Below are positions 41,587-50,908 of a DNA stretch of 64,000 nt, piece after piece. The DNA is from an uncultured Collinsella sp. GTDB lineage: Bacteria > Actinomycetota > Coriobacteriia > Coriobacteriales > Coriobacteriaceae. The position numbers and the translations under genes were made by a program. The notes beneath the pieces are model-generated. The model was not told the DNA's origin. It saw only the letters and a program-made list of their open reading frames with translations, and ran no database searches. Each line of letters opens with the position of its first letter. The stretch's first letter is position 1. The stretch spans positions 1 through 64,000 of the forward strand of contig URIA01000003.1 of assembly GCA_900547765.1 (NCBI GenBank). The letters are read 5' to 3'.

Positions 41587-41779
41587 GTAAGACTTTAAAG
41601 AAGGGTTCCGAAAGGGACCCTTTTTTAGTTGAACCACGTTAGCTGGGGATTCGAACCCGAGAGGGCACGGGCGTTAAGCAAACGCGAATGCGTTTGTAGC
41701 CCGTGGGCGAAAAGCCGCTAGGCTTTGAAGCCGGAGGGCATGCGTAGCATGCCCGGACATCCCCAGCTCTCCGCCAGTA
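41569..41779. repeat. 21-bp direct repeat of the tRNA-Ser 3' end (att-like scar)
   Basis: The bases 41569-41589, covering the tRNA 3' end plus GTA, recur exactly at 41759-41779, 190 bp on. Both copies are followed by a similar terminator. An 18-base inverted copy of the T-arm region is at 41641-41658, and a shorter one begins at 41831. This is the pattern left by tRNA-targeting integration and excision. Confidence 0.75.
41601..41626 (+). terminator. Terminator of tRNA-Ser
   Basis: An AAGGGT-type stem around GAAA (41601-41622) is followed by a T-run. Confidence 0.85.
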
Positions 41780-41815
41780 CGAATTGAAAGAAGGGTCCCA
41801 TCTGGGGCCCTTTTT
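41641..41815 (+). ncRNA. Candidate cloverleaf-like RNA with its own terminator
   Basis: A 10-bp closing stem (41641-41650 with 41759-41768) encloses three hairpins: CACGGGC with an inner CAAACGC stem (41666-41705), AAAGCC-GCTA-GGCTTT (41711-41726) and GGGCATGC-GTA-GCATGCCC (41736-41754). An intrinsic terminator follows (about 41790-41815). It may be a chance product of tRNA end duplication, or a structured transcript. Confidence 0.35.
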
Positions 41816-41852
41816 ATTATCAAGAATGGCGGCTGGGGATTCGAACCCTCAA

Positions 41853-41882
41853 AAAGGAGGCATCCTTTCGGACGCCTCCTTT
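41853..41882 (-). terminator. Terminator of the D,D-carboxypeptidase gene
   Basis: A 13-bp stem (41853-41865 with 41870-41882) with one wobble on the minus strand, followed there by TTTTTG. Confidence 0.85.
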
Positions 41883-41906
41883 CAGTGGGCTTATTATTCT
41901 TGCGCC

Positions 41907-43247
41907 CTACACCTCAGGAACCTTGGCGACGGTCTCGCTTTCTGCCGTGAGCGGGCGGTTGTCGATGCGACGGCCCAAGCGATCGAGCTTCACGAGCAGC
42001 CATTCAATGGGATTCGGCCCTGCGCCTTCCTCGTCGGCAACCAGGTCCATGACGGCGATCTTGGTGCCGCCCTGCTTGAGCGTAACGCTGCCCACCTTGT
42101 CGCCCACATGCACCGTGCCCGAAAGATCGTCGTAGCTAACCTTTTCGGTCACCTCGCCAGCAAGGGAAAACACGGTCGCTTGCGCCGTGGGATCGGCGAG
42201 CGTGGCGTCGATCGTCTTATCCGTCCAGTCGGTTTGACCGATGCGCGCCATAAGCGGGTTGCCGTTGGCGGTCTTTTCCTGCGTGTTGGCGATCGCGACC
42301 GTCACCTTATGACCGTAGTACCAATTGGCAAGGGTTGCGGTGTCGGTAAAGCGCTGGTCGGTGGTGGTGGAGTTCAAAACGACGGTGTAGATCTCGTCGC
42401 CGTCACGGTTGTAGGCGCTCGTGAAGCAATAGCCCGCGTCGTCGGTGGTGCCGGTCTTGCCACCGATGTTGCCATCTTGGCCCAGCAAATAGTTATGCGT
42501 GTCCATGGAATGCGAATGGTCGGTGCCGTCGGCGCCCGTGACCTCGATCCAGGAATCCTCGCTCGCTACGACCTCGCGGATCGTGTCGTTTTTCATGGCC
42601 TCCTGCATCATCAGCGCTACGTCGTGTGCGGTTGAGTGCATATCGCCAGCCCACTCATCAAAGTCCAGACCATGCGGGTTTTCAAAAAGTGTACCGGTGC
42701 AGCCGAGCTTCTTGGCGCGCTCGTTCATGGCCTTCACAAATGTGGCCTCGGCGTCTTTGGTCTTAGGGTCGATCTTCTTGCCCACATATTCGGCGAGCAC
42801 GATGGCGGCGTCGTTGCCCGAGGGAATCATCAGGCCGCGCAGTGCCTGCTTCACGGTGAGCTCGTCGCCTTCGAGTAGACCGGCTGTTGAATTGCCCACG
42901 GTGGCTGCGGCGTTGCTCACCGTGACCTTCTCGTCCATCTTGCAATTCTCGACGGTTAGGATTGCGGTCATGACCTTGGTGATCGAGGCAATCTTGACCT
43001 GCTCATCGGCGCTGCGGGCATAGTAGACGGTGCCGTCTTTGCCCATGACGAGGGCATTGGTCGCATCGATATCGGGCAGGTTTTCGGCCGTGATGCCGCG
43101 CGCATCGGCGGTTTTGCCGCAAACATTGTCGGTTGTGAGCACTTGGGCGCCGGCGACGGTGGGCACGCCAGCGGCAAGGGCGATAGCGCAGACAAAGCCG
43201 GCGGCAAGCTGGGCTGAGCGCTTTGCAAAAGAGGTGAGGGACTTCAC
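41907..43247 (-). CDS. D-alanyl-D-alanine carboxypeptidase (S11 family)
   Basis: Trims the terminal D-Ala of peptidoglycan pentapeptides outside the membrane. With the GTG start at 43247 it is 446 residues with a signal sequence KSLTSFAKRSAQLAAGFVCAIALAAGVPTVAGA. The active-site motifs are SITK (Ser about 88), SGN in MIPSGNDAA, and KTGT in GGKTGTTDDAGYC. A C-terminal PBP5-type domain follows. Longer in-frame starts reach 43358, but a TATACT element upstream on this strand favours the shorter one. Divergent from the VanRS-like pair, which suggests common control. Confidence 0.88.
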   Translation of the reverse strand: MKSLTSFAKRSAQLAAGFVCAIALAAGVPTVAGAQVLTTDNVCGKTADARGITAENLPDIDATNALVMGKDGTVYYARSADEQVKIASITKVMTAILTVENCKMDEKVTVSNAAATVGNSTAGLLEGDELTVKQALRGLMIPSGNDAAIVLAEYVGKKIDPKTKDAEATFVKAMNERAKKLGCTGTLFENPHGLDFDEWAGDMHSTAHDVALMMQEAMKNDTIREVVASEDSWIEVTGADGTDHSHSMDTHNYLLGQDGNIGGKTGTTDDAGYCFTSAYNRDGDEIYTVVLNSTTTDQRFTDTATLANWYYGHKVTVAIANTQEKTANGNPLMARIGQTDWTDKTIDATLADPTAQATVFSLAGEVTEKVSYDDLSGTVHVGDKVGSVTLKQGGTKIAVMDLVADEEGAGPNPIEWLLVKLDRLGRRIDNRPLTAESETVAKVPEV

Positions 43248-43444
43248 AGATTTCGCTTTCGACGGGATGGTCTCTTCTGGAACTAGAGTATATCGTTTGC
43301 CGGTGTCGGCGATCATCGCGTGCGTGCGTGGCCCACATCCGCGCCCGAACGGGCACAAGGGTGCTTAAGGCCGACTTAATCACCCACGCTTGTTGTGTGT
43401 GGCATGCGCCCCCTCGGGCATAATGGAGCGCGAGAGGAGCACGC

Positions 43445-44140
43445 ATGAACGAGCGCATTTTGGTAGTTGATGACGAAAAGGCCATCGCCGACTTGGTTGG
43501 TATCTACCTTACAAAAGAAGGCTTTGATGTACAGGTCGCCTATAGCGGGGCCGACGCTGCCAAGGCAATCTTGGAGCAGGAGTTCGATCTGGCGCTGCTG
43601 GATGTCATGCTGCCCGATATCGATGGGCTTGAGTTGCTGCGTACGATCCGTTCCAGCCATACCTATCCCGTGATCATGCTGACGGCGCGCGATGCCCAGC
43701 AAGACAAGATCGAGGGCCTTTCGCTTGGCGCGGACGATTACGTGGTTAAGCCGTTCCGTCCGCTTGAGCTCATCGCGCGCGTGCATGCTCAGCTTCGCCG
43801 CTACACCAGCTACGGTAGCCGCGCACAGGTGGCCGAGTCGCCGATCATCCAGCTCGACGGCCTGGAGATCAACCGCGATGCTCGTTCCGTAACGGTGGAC
43901 GGTGCGCCGGTGCGCCTCACGCCCATCGAGTATTCCATCTTGCTGTATCTGGTCGAGCATCGCGGCAGTGTGGTGGCCGTGGAGGATCTGTTCCGCGCGG
44001 TGTGGAACGAGGATTTTATGCCCGGCTCCAACAATACGGTGATGGTGCACATTCGCCACCTGCGCGAAAAGATCGGCGACGACGCTCAAAAGCCGCGCTT
44101 TATCAAAAACGTCTGGGGCGTCGGCTACATCATCGAATAA
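43445..44140 (+). CDS. VanR-like OmpR-family response regulator
   Basis: 231 residues. Receiver domain with acidic pocket VVDDE, phospho-acceptor Asp in LALLDVMLPDIDG (about residue 53), and LTARDAQQDKIEGLSLGADDYVVKPF. C-terminal winged-helix DNA-binding domain with LTPIEYSILLYLVEHRGSVV and RHLREKIGDD. ATG after GAGAGGAG. It resembles VanR more than PhoB in its receiver (VGIYLTKEGFDV). Its sensor gene follows after 26 bases. Confidence 0.9.
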   Translation: MNERILVVDDEKAIADLVGIYLTKEGFDVQVAYSGADAAKAILEQEFDLALLDVMLPDIDGLELLRTIRSSHTYPVIMLTARDAQQDKIEGLSLGADDYVVKPFRPLELIARVHAQLRRYTSYGSRAQVAESPIIQLDGLEINRDARSVTVDGAPVRLTPIEYSILLYLVEHRGSVVAVEDLFRAVWNEDFMPGSNNTVMVHIRHLREKIGDDAQKPRFIKNVWGVGYIIE

Positions 44141-44166
44141 CGCTGTTCGCTTGTGAGGATCTTGAT

Positions 44167-45405
44167 ATGACAAAAGACGATAGACAGGCGTTCGAGGTAC
44201 CCGATCGACTCTTTGAATACGTGAGGTCGGTCGTCGACAACCGCGCGCTTGCAACGGTGCTGCTCTTTTTGCTGAGCCTGCTGCTGATTGGCATCGACAA
44301 CATCGTCGGAATCTTGGCGGTTCTGCTCATTGGCTTTTTGCTGATCGATCGATTCGAAATCGTTCGCCGCTGCGTGGTGATTGGCGGTGCCGCGTGGGCC
44401 ATGACGTTGGCGATTGGCGCCATGGCGCTCGGCGGCATCGAAGGGCCGGTGCTGTTCGATGCCGGCTTTGTATTCAACATGCTTGGCTTTGTGCTGGCGC
44501 TTGCCGTGTGCGTGCTGTTCTTTTGCGGCCGCGCCCTGTACTACCAGGGCTACGAGCAGGGCGAGCAGCATGCCGATTGTGTGCTGGCCGCTCGTATTCA
44601 AGATCGCCTGATCGATCACCCCAACACCTGGGACAACATTGACGGCGACTTCTTGGAGGTCGAGGGCGCCCTTAACCGCGTGCGTGACCGTGAGCGCAAG
44701 GTGCGGCAAGCTCTGCGTGACGAGTCGCATCGCAAGGACGATCTGGTCACGTACTTGGCACATGACCTACGCACCCCGCTTGCCAGTGTGGTGGGCTATC
44801 TTTCGCTGCTGCAAGAGGCTCCTGAGCTGCCGGTTGAGCAACGTGCACACTTTACGGGCGTGGCGCTCGACAAGGCGCACCGGCTCGATGCACTCATCGA
44901 AGAGTTCTTCGATATCACGCGCTTTGACTTCCACGATATCGTGCTCACGCGCGGCTATGTTGATCTGGGGTTGCTGCTGGCTCAGGTGGCTGACGAGTTC
45001 TATCCCATCCTCAACGAGCAGCATAAGGAAGCCCAAGTTGATATTCGCGAGGACCTGACGGTGCTCGTGGATGGCGACAAGATGGCTCGCGTGTTCAACA
45101 ACATCATGAAAAACGCTGTCGCCTATAGCTATGAGGGTTCAGCTATCACGATTGAGGCCAGGCGCCAAGACGATGGCGGCGTGCGCGTGCGCTTTATCAA
45201 TCAGGGCGATCCTATCCCTGCGGCTAAGCTCAAGGTGATCTTTGAGAAGTTCTATCGCCTGGATGCGGCGCGTGCGACCAATCGCGGTGGTGCCGGTTTG
45301 GGCCTTGCTATTGCCAAGGAGATCATCGCGGCACACGGCGGTACCGTTGCATGTGAATCGACGCCCGAACACACGATATTCACCATCGAGCTGCCCGCCG
45401 CATAG
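44167..45405 (+). CDS. VanS-like sensor histidine kinase
   Basis: 412 residues with four or more membrane segments (about 30-70 and 80-125) joined by very short loops, so there is no large outside sensing domain. Phospho-acceptor His in DLVTYLAHDLRTPLASVVGYLSLL (about 200), N-box NNIMKNAVAYSY, and G-boxes GGAGLGLAIAKEI. The ATG at 44167 is chosen because longer frames lie inside the regulator gene. The pair VanR/VanS-like plus adjacent D,D-carboxypeptidase hints at wall-stress sensing. Confidence 0.9.
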   Translation: MTKDDRQAFEVPDRLFEYVRSVVDNRALATVLLFLLSLLLIGIDNIVGILAVLLIGFLLIDRFEIVRRCVVIGGAAWAMTLAIGAMALGGIEGPVLFDAGFVFNMLGFVLALAVCVLFFCGRALYYQGYEQGEQHADCVLAARIQDRLIDHPNTWDNIDGDFLEVEGALNRVRDRERKVRQALRDESHRKDDLVTYLAHDLRTPLASVVGYLSLLQEAPELPVEQRAHFTGVALDKAHRLDALIEEFFDITRFDFHDIVLTRGYVDLGLLLAQVADEFYPILNEQHKEAQVDIREDLTVLVDGDKMARVFNNIMKNAVAYSYEGSAITIEARRQDDGGVRVRFINQGDPIPAAKLKVIFEKFYRLDAARATNRGGAGLGLAIAKEIIAAHGGTVACESTPEHTIFTIELPAA

Positions 45406-45466
45406 CTAGCGTGCCCTTACAAACACTTGACAATGTGCTCACGTACGTATGAGCCGCGATTCCTAC

Positions 45467-45494
45467 TATCGATACTGCTGAATTGATATCGATA
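45467..45494. promoter_or_regulatory. Paired TATCGATA operator-like sites before pstB
   Basis: The 8-bp palindrome TATCGATA occurs at 45467-45474 and 45487-45494, exactly 20 bases apart, which is two turns of DNA on one face. A third copy is at 54076-54083, before the YhgE/Pip genes. Confidence 0.45.
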
Positions 45495-45508
45495 TGGAGG
45501 TGTGCGGT

Positions 45509-46384
<876 letters not shown>

Positions 46385-46448
46385 TACCATCTAGTACAGG
46401 CACCTTTAGGGTTAAGATGCGGTCATGCCGGCCGCAGAGGGGTTCAAC

Positions 46449-47177
46449 ATGATCTATTACGTCGAGGACGATGACAACATCAGGGATTTGACGGTCTATG
46501 CACTGCGCAAGCAGGGAATCGAGGCCGAGGGCTTTTCGTGCGATGGCGAGTTTAAGGCCGCCGTGGCGCGACGGGTGCCCGATGCTGTGCTGCTCGACAT
46601 CATGCTGCCCGATACCGACGGCTTGGCGATTATGCGTCGTCTGCGTGCCGATCGCCTGACGGCGACGGTGCCCATTATGATGCTCACCGCCAAGGACACC
46701 GAGCTCGACAAGGTCATGGCGCTCGATGGCGGTGCCGACGATTACCTGACCAAGCCGTTCTCGCTTATGGAACTTGCGAGCCGCTGCCGCGCACTGCTGC
46801 GTCGCGGCGGCATGGTCAAGCAGGCGAGCGATGTGCTCAGCGTGGGCGACATCGTGCTTTCGCCCAGCCATCGCGAGGTGACCGTGGCCGGCGAGCCGCT
46901 TAAGCTCACCCTGCGCGAGTTCGACCTGCTCGAGTACCTCATGCGCAAGCCCGGCGTGGTCTTTACCCGCGAGTCGTTGCTGCAGAGCGTGTGGGGCTGG
47001 GACTTCGACGGCGGTTCGCGCACCGTCGACGTGCACGTGCAGACGCTTCGCCAAAAACTGGGCGAGCATGCCAGCGCCATCGAGACCGTGCGCGGCGTGG
47101 GCTACCGCTTGGCCGAGCCTTCTGCCGGTGATGGTGCCGAAGGCGACGACACCGCGGCCACCGCATCGGAGGAGTAA
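46449..47177 (+). CDS. PhoB-like OmpR-family response regulator
   Basis: 242 residues. Receiver with YYVEDDDNIRDL, phosphorylated Asp in AVLLDIMLPDTDG, LTAKDTELDKVMALDGGADDYLTKPF, and a winged-helix output domain (LTLREFDLLEYLMRKPGVVFTRESLL, VDVHVQTLRQKL). ATG after AGAGGGG. A Gly/Asp-rich tail ends the protein. It is followed 3 bases later by its kinase and preceded by pstB, which suggests a phosphate-starvation regulator. Confidence 0.9.
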   Translation: MIYYVEDDDNIRDLTVYALRKQGIEAEGFSCDGEFKAAVARRVPDAVLLDIMLPDTDGLAIMRRLRADRLTATVPIMMLTAKDTELDKVMALDGGADDYLTKPFSLMELASRCRALLRRGGMVKQASDVLSVGDIVLSPSHREVTVAGEPLKLTLREFDLLEYLMRKPGVVFTRESLLQSVWGWDFDGGSRTVDVHVQTLRQKLGEHASAIETVRGVGYRLAEPSAGDGAEGDDTAATASEE

Positions 47178-47180
47178 CCC

Positions 47181-48605
47181 GTGGTCTTCGCCCCCCAGGG
47201 AAAACATACGCTGTCGCACCGCGTTTTTGTGACGATCTTTGTCTGCGCCATGGCAGTTATCGTGGCGTTTACGGTGCTGGGTGCGTTCTTTGTGCAAAAC
47301 ACCTTGGCGGATGCCACGAGTGCCAATCTGGCGCAGGAAACCGAGCTCATTGCTGCCGCCCTCGACGAGCAGCAGGAGCCCATTCCGTTCTTGCGAAGCC
47401 TCGATCGCGAGGATCTTCGTATCACGCTGATCAATAAGGACGGATCTGTTGCCTACGACAACGAGGCGTCGCCTTCCACACTGCCCAACCATGGCGATCG
47501 CCCCGAGGTCATCGAGGCCTTTGAGAGTGGTTCGGGTTCCGCGGAGCGCGCAAGCTCTACACTCGACGAGATTATGCTGTATCGCGCCGTCACCCTTGAT
47601 AACGGCCAGGTCGTTCGCTTGGCGCAGGCCCAGCCTGGCGTTGCGGCGATTTTGCTGTCGATGCTGGCGCCGATGCTGCTTATCGCAGCAGCGGGTGCAG
47701 TACTCTCGTTTTTTATGGCGCGCCGTGAGTCCCGTGCCATCATCGCGCCGTTGCAAGAGGTGGATTTGGATCACCCACGCCGTAGCTATGAGCACGCCTA
47801 TGCCGAGATGGTCCCCATGCTTGAGCGTATCGAGTCGCAGCGCCAGGAACTCAAGCGCCAAATGGCGGTGCTAGCGGACAACGACCGTATGCGCCGCGAG
47901 TTCACGGCGAATATCACCCATGAGCTCAAGACGCCGCTTACGGCGATTTCGGGCTATGCCGAGCTCATCGCAAACGGCATGGTCGAGGGCGAGGACGACC
48001 TGCGCAACTTTGGCGGTCGCATCTATCGCGAGGCGGGCCGTCTGGCGGCACTCGTCAACGATATCCTTACGCTATCGAACTTGGACGAGGCCGAGCGTGC
48101 GACCGAGGGCGAGGCGGTGCCCATTGGGTCCACGGAGCCCATTGAGCTCTCCCGTGCCATCTTGACGGTGGAGCAGCGTCTTGAACAGGTCGCCCGTCAG
48201 GCGAATGTGACGATAAGTCATGAGACCAAGCCCGTGGTCATCGAAGGCGTGTCGCGCTTGATCGACGAGCTCATCTATAATCTGGCAAGCAACGCCATCC
48301 GCTACAACCGACCCGGCGGTACGGTTACGCTGCAGTGCGGTACCGACGACGAGGGCCATCCGTTTCTCGCGGTCGCCGACACGGGAATCGGCATCGCACC
48401 CGAAGAGCAGGGCAAGGTGTTTGAGCGGTTCTATCGCGTGGACAAGAGTAGGTCCAAGGCACGTGGCGGAACTGGCTTGGGGCTTGCCATTGTCAAGCAT
48501 GCCGCCCTGTATCATCACGCAACGCTCGATCTGTCGAGCGAATTGGGCGTGGGAACCACCATTACGGTGACGTTTCCCGTGCAGCAGGACGAGCCGTTTG
48601 CGTAG
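47181..48605 (+). CDS. PhoR-like sensor histidine kinase
   Basis: 474 residues, GTG start. Two membrane segments (about 13-38 and 150-175) enclose an outside domain of about 110 residues. After a HAMP-like region lies the His box REFTANITHELKTPLTAISGYAELI (His about 252), the N-box NLASNAIRYNRPGG and G-box GGTGLGLAIVKHAA. The layout is that of PhoR proteins of Gram-positive bacteria. It overlaps nothing and ends before a terminator at 48631. Confidence 0.9.
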   Translation: MVFAPQGKHTLSHRVFVTIFVCAMAVIVAFTVLGAFFVQNTLADATSANLAQETELIAAALDEQQEPIPFLRSLDREDLRITLINKDGSVAYDNEASPSTLPNHGDRPEVIEAFESGSGSAERASSTLDEIMLYRAVTLDNGQVVRLAQAQPGVAAILLSMLAPMLLIAAAGAVLSFFMARRESRAIIAPLQEVDLDHPRRSYEHAYAEMVPMLERIESQRQELKRQMAVLADNDRMRREFTANITHELKTPLTAISGYAELIANGMVEGEDDLRNFGGRIYREAGRLAALVNDILTLSNLDEAERATEGEAVPIGSTEPIELSRAILTVEQRLEQVARQANVTISHETKPVVIEGVSRLIDELIYNLASNAIRYNRPGGTVTLQCGTDDEGHPFLAVADTGIGIAPEEQGKVFERFYRVDKSRSKARGGTGLGLAIVKHAALYHHATLDLSSELGVGTTITVTFPVQQDEPFA

Positions 48606-48630
48606 CGGCAACGATATGGATATTGACGTG

Positions 48631-48669
48631 AACGCCGCATCTGTCTTTCGGATGCGGCGTTGTTGTTGC
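48631..48669 (+). terminator. Terminator after the PhoBR-like pair
   Basis: A perfect 11-bp stem (48631-48641 with 48651-48661) is followed by GTTGTTG, so the T-run is broken. Confidence 0.7.
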
Positions 48670-48728
48670 GCAATTTTACGGACGCTTCCGGCATTTTTAC
48701 CGTAGAGGCTGTTTCTTATGTATAGAGT

Positions 48729-48757
48729 TTGGTCTCGGTAAAAAGATGCGATAACAT
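48729..48757 (+). promoter_or_regulatory. Promoter of the polysaccharide control trio
   Basis: TTGGTC (48729-48734) and TAACAT (48752-48757) with 17 bases between, 47 bases before the first gene. Confidence 0.6.
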
Positions 48758-48804
48758 ACGGACAGTTTTGTCAATACGAACTGGGGAACTGAAAGGCAAG
48801 CTGC

Positions 48805-49461
48805 ATGACCCTTCTCGAATTGTTCCAGCTGCTGAAAAAGCACCTTAAGCTGGTCATCACCCTTCCGGTGGTTTGCGCGATCGCCATGGGCATCGTGTCC
48901 TTCGCTGCGATGGATAACACCTACACCGCCACGACGAGCATGTACATTCTCGCCAAGACCGACGATAGCGGTCAGATGAGCTACAACGACCTCTCGGCGA
49001 GCCAGATGCTTTCCAACGATATCGCCACGCTGCTCGATAGCGATAGCGTTAAGAGCGGCGCTGCCAATGAGCTGGGCCTTTCCGATCTGGATGACTACAA
49101 GGTCTCTGTTTCCTCCGAGACGACCACGCGCGTTATTACGCTTTCGGTCACCGGCACCGATGCCAAGGAGACGGCTGAGGTCGCTAAGGCCATGGCCAGC
49201 TCGGTGAGTACGGTCGCCCAGAACGTCGGCGCTGCCCAGAGCATCAACGTTATCGACGAGGCCAAGACCCCCGAGGCCCCCAGCGGTCCCAAGCGCATGC
49301 TGTACGTTGCCGTCGCGTTCCTCGCGGGCATCTTTATCGCAGTTGCCTATGTCGTCCTGGCAGACATGCTCAACACCCGCATCCGCGGTGCCGAAGAGGC
49401 AGAAGAGCTCCTGGGTATTCCCGTTGTTGGCCGAATTCCGGCTATGAAAGGTGGTAAATAG
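48805..49461 (+). CDS. Wzz/CpsC-like polysaccharide chain-length protein
   Basis: 218 residues. N-terminal membrane segment (LVITLPVVCAIAMGIVSFAA), an outside alpha/beta Wzz domain (TYTATTSMYILAKTDDSG), and a second segment at about 172-192 preceded by the proline-rich PEAPSGPKR typical of the family. The cytoplasmic tail (ADMLNTRIRGAEEAEELLGIPVVGRIP) activates the BY-kinase encoded next. Typical of Gram-positive capsule systems. Confidence 0.88.
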   Translation: MTLLELFQLLKKHLKLVITLPVVCAIAMGIVSFAAMDNTYTATTSMYILAKTDDSGQMSYNDLSASQMLSNDIATLLDSDSVKSGAANELGLSDLDDYKVSVSSETTTRVITLSVTGTDAKETAEVAKAMASSVSTVAQNVGAAQSINVIDEAKTPEAPSGPKRMLYVAVAFLAGIFIAVAYVVLADMLNTRIRGAEEAEELLGIPVVGRIPAMKGGK

Positions 49462-49463
49462 GC

Positions 49464-50201
49464 ATGGCTAAGGCAAAGAACACCGATAAGCTCGTTGTAC
49501 AGAATGCCGCCAAGACCCTTCTGGCCAACATCCGCTTTGCGAGCGTGGACGACCCCATTCGTACCATCACCGTTACGTCCTCGATTCCCAACGAGGGCAA
49601 GTCTACGGTTTCCATCAACCTTGCTCAGGCAATCGCCACGAGCGGCAAGTCTGTGCTCCTGGTCGAGGCCGATATGCGCCGCAGGTCTCTTTCCGATATG
49701 CTCGGCGTCCGTTCGCGCGGCGGACTCTACGCGGTCCTGTCCGAGCAGATCTCCATCGACCAGGCAATCGTCGAGACGGGTCAGAAGAACTTCTACTTCC
49801 TCGATGCCGAGCCGCACATTCCCAATCCTGCCGACATCATCGTCTCCCATCGTTTTTCCAAGCTGGTAAAGGCGCTGTCTGCTAAGTTCCAGTACGTTAT
49901 CTTCGACGCTCCTCCGGTCGGCACCTTCATCGATGCTGCCGAGATTGCCAGCCTGACCGACGGTACGCTGTTCGTGGTGCGCGAGGACTTTACCAAGCGC
50001 GAGGAAGCACTCAATGCAATCGGTCAGCTCAAAAAGTCCGAGAAGGTCAAGCTCATCGGTACCGTTATGAACTACTGCGAGACCGAGACCAGCGAGTACT
50101 ACTATTCTTACTACACCAAGGACGGTAAGAAGGTAAAGAAGGGCTCTGGCGATCAGGGCGCTTCCAAAAAGGGTATCTTCACCAACCGAGCAAACGTTTA
50201 G
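49464..50201 (+). CDS. CpsD-like bacterial tyrosine autokinase
   Basis: 245 residues. Walker A TSSIPNEGKSTVSINLA, Walker A' SVLLVEADMRRRSLSDML, and Walker B YVIFDAPPVG. The C-terminal tyrosine cluster is present (SEYYYSYYTKDGKKVKKG), the usual phosphorylated tail. It works with the preceding Wzz-like activator and is dephosphorylated by the following PHP enzyme. Starts 2 bases after the preceding stop. Confidence 0.92.
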   Translation: MAKAKNTDKLVVQNAAKTLLANIRFASVDDPIRTITVTSSIPNEGKSTVSINLAQAIATSGKSVLLVEADMRRRSLSDMLGVRSRGGLYAVLSEQISIDQAIVETGQKNFYFLDAEPHIPNPADIIVSHRFSKLVKALSAKFQYVIFDAPPVGTFIDAAEIASLTDGTLFVVREDFTKREEALNAIGQLKKSEKVKLIGTVMNYCETETSEYYYSYYTKDGKKVKKGSGDQGASKKGIFTNRANV

Positions 50202-50218
50202 TTGATTAAGGCCGACCT

Positions 50219-50869
50219 ATGCGTGACATTCATTGCCATATTTTGCCGGGTGTAGACGACGGCGCCGCCGATCTCGATGAGAGCTTGGCGATGCTCGAGG
50301 CTGCTAAGCGGGCCGGCGTTACCAGGATTGTCTGTACTCCGCACTGTCGTGATCCTTACTTTGATTACGACAAAATGTGGGATGCCTTTGAGCTGCTGCG
50401 TGATAACGCAGATGGTTTTCCGCTTCAGATGGGCTTTGAGGTCAACCATCGTAAGCTTGTCGAGCTTGGTATTGATGCCGCGGAGCACTTGCATTTCGAT
50501 GGGACCAATGAGTTTCTGCTCGAGCTTTCGACGCATGCCGATGCGTATGCGTTTAGAGAGTACGAGAACACGATTTACGATTTGCAGTGCCTTGGCTACC
50601 AGGTGATCATCGCCCATCCTGAGCGCTATCGCGCCGTCCAAAAGGATGTGAGCGTGGCGGAGCGTCTGGTCGATATGGGTTGTAAGCTGCAGGCTTCGGC
50701 GGACTTTATTGCCGGCGGTCGTTTTGGTCGCGAGAAAAAGCCCGCACAGCGCCTGTTCGATCAGAACCTGTACAGCTTTATCGCGAGCGATGCCCATAAC
50801 GTGGGTCATTACGACTGCCTGGCAAAGGCTCGCGCGAAGTTCAGCGTGCGCGGAGCTCATTTTCGCTAA
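50219..50869 (+). CDS. CpsB/CapC-type PHP phosphotyrosine phosphatase
   Basis: 216 residues. Metal ligands of the PHP fold: MRDIHCHILPGVDDGAADLDES at the start, CTPHCRDP at about 40, the GFEV region, LQCLGYQVIIAHPERYRA at about 140 and FIASDAHNVGHYDCL at about 185. It removes phosphate from the CpsD tail. No glycosyltransferase, polymerase or flippase gene follows. Confidence 0.92.
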   Translation: MRDIHCHILPGVDDGAADLDESLAMLEAAKRAGVTRIVCTPHCRDPYFDYDKMWDAFELLRDNADGFPLQMGFEVNHRKLVELGIDAAEHLHFDGTNEFLLELSTHADAYAFREYENTIYDLQCLGYQVIIAHPERYRAVQKDVSVAERLVDMGCKLQASADFIAGGRFGREKKPAQRLFDQNLYSFIASDAHNVGHYDCLAKARAKFSVRGAHFR

Positions 50870-50908
50870 AATCTGTCCCTAACGTTCGCATTGAATGAAG
50901 GGGCAGCC

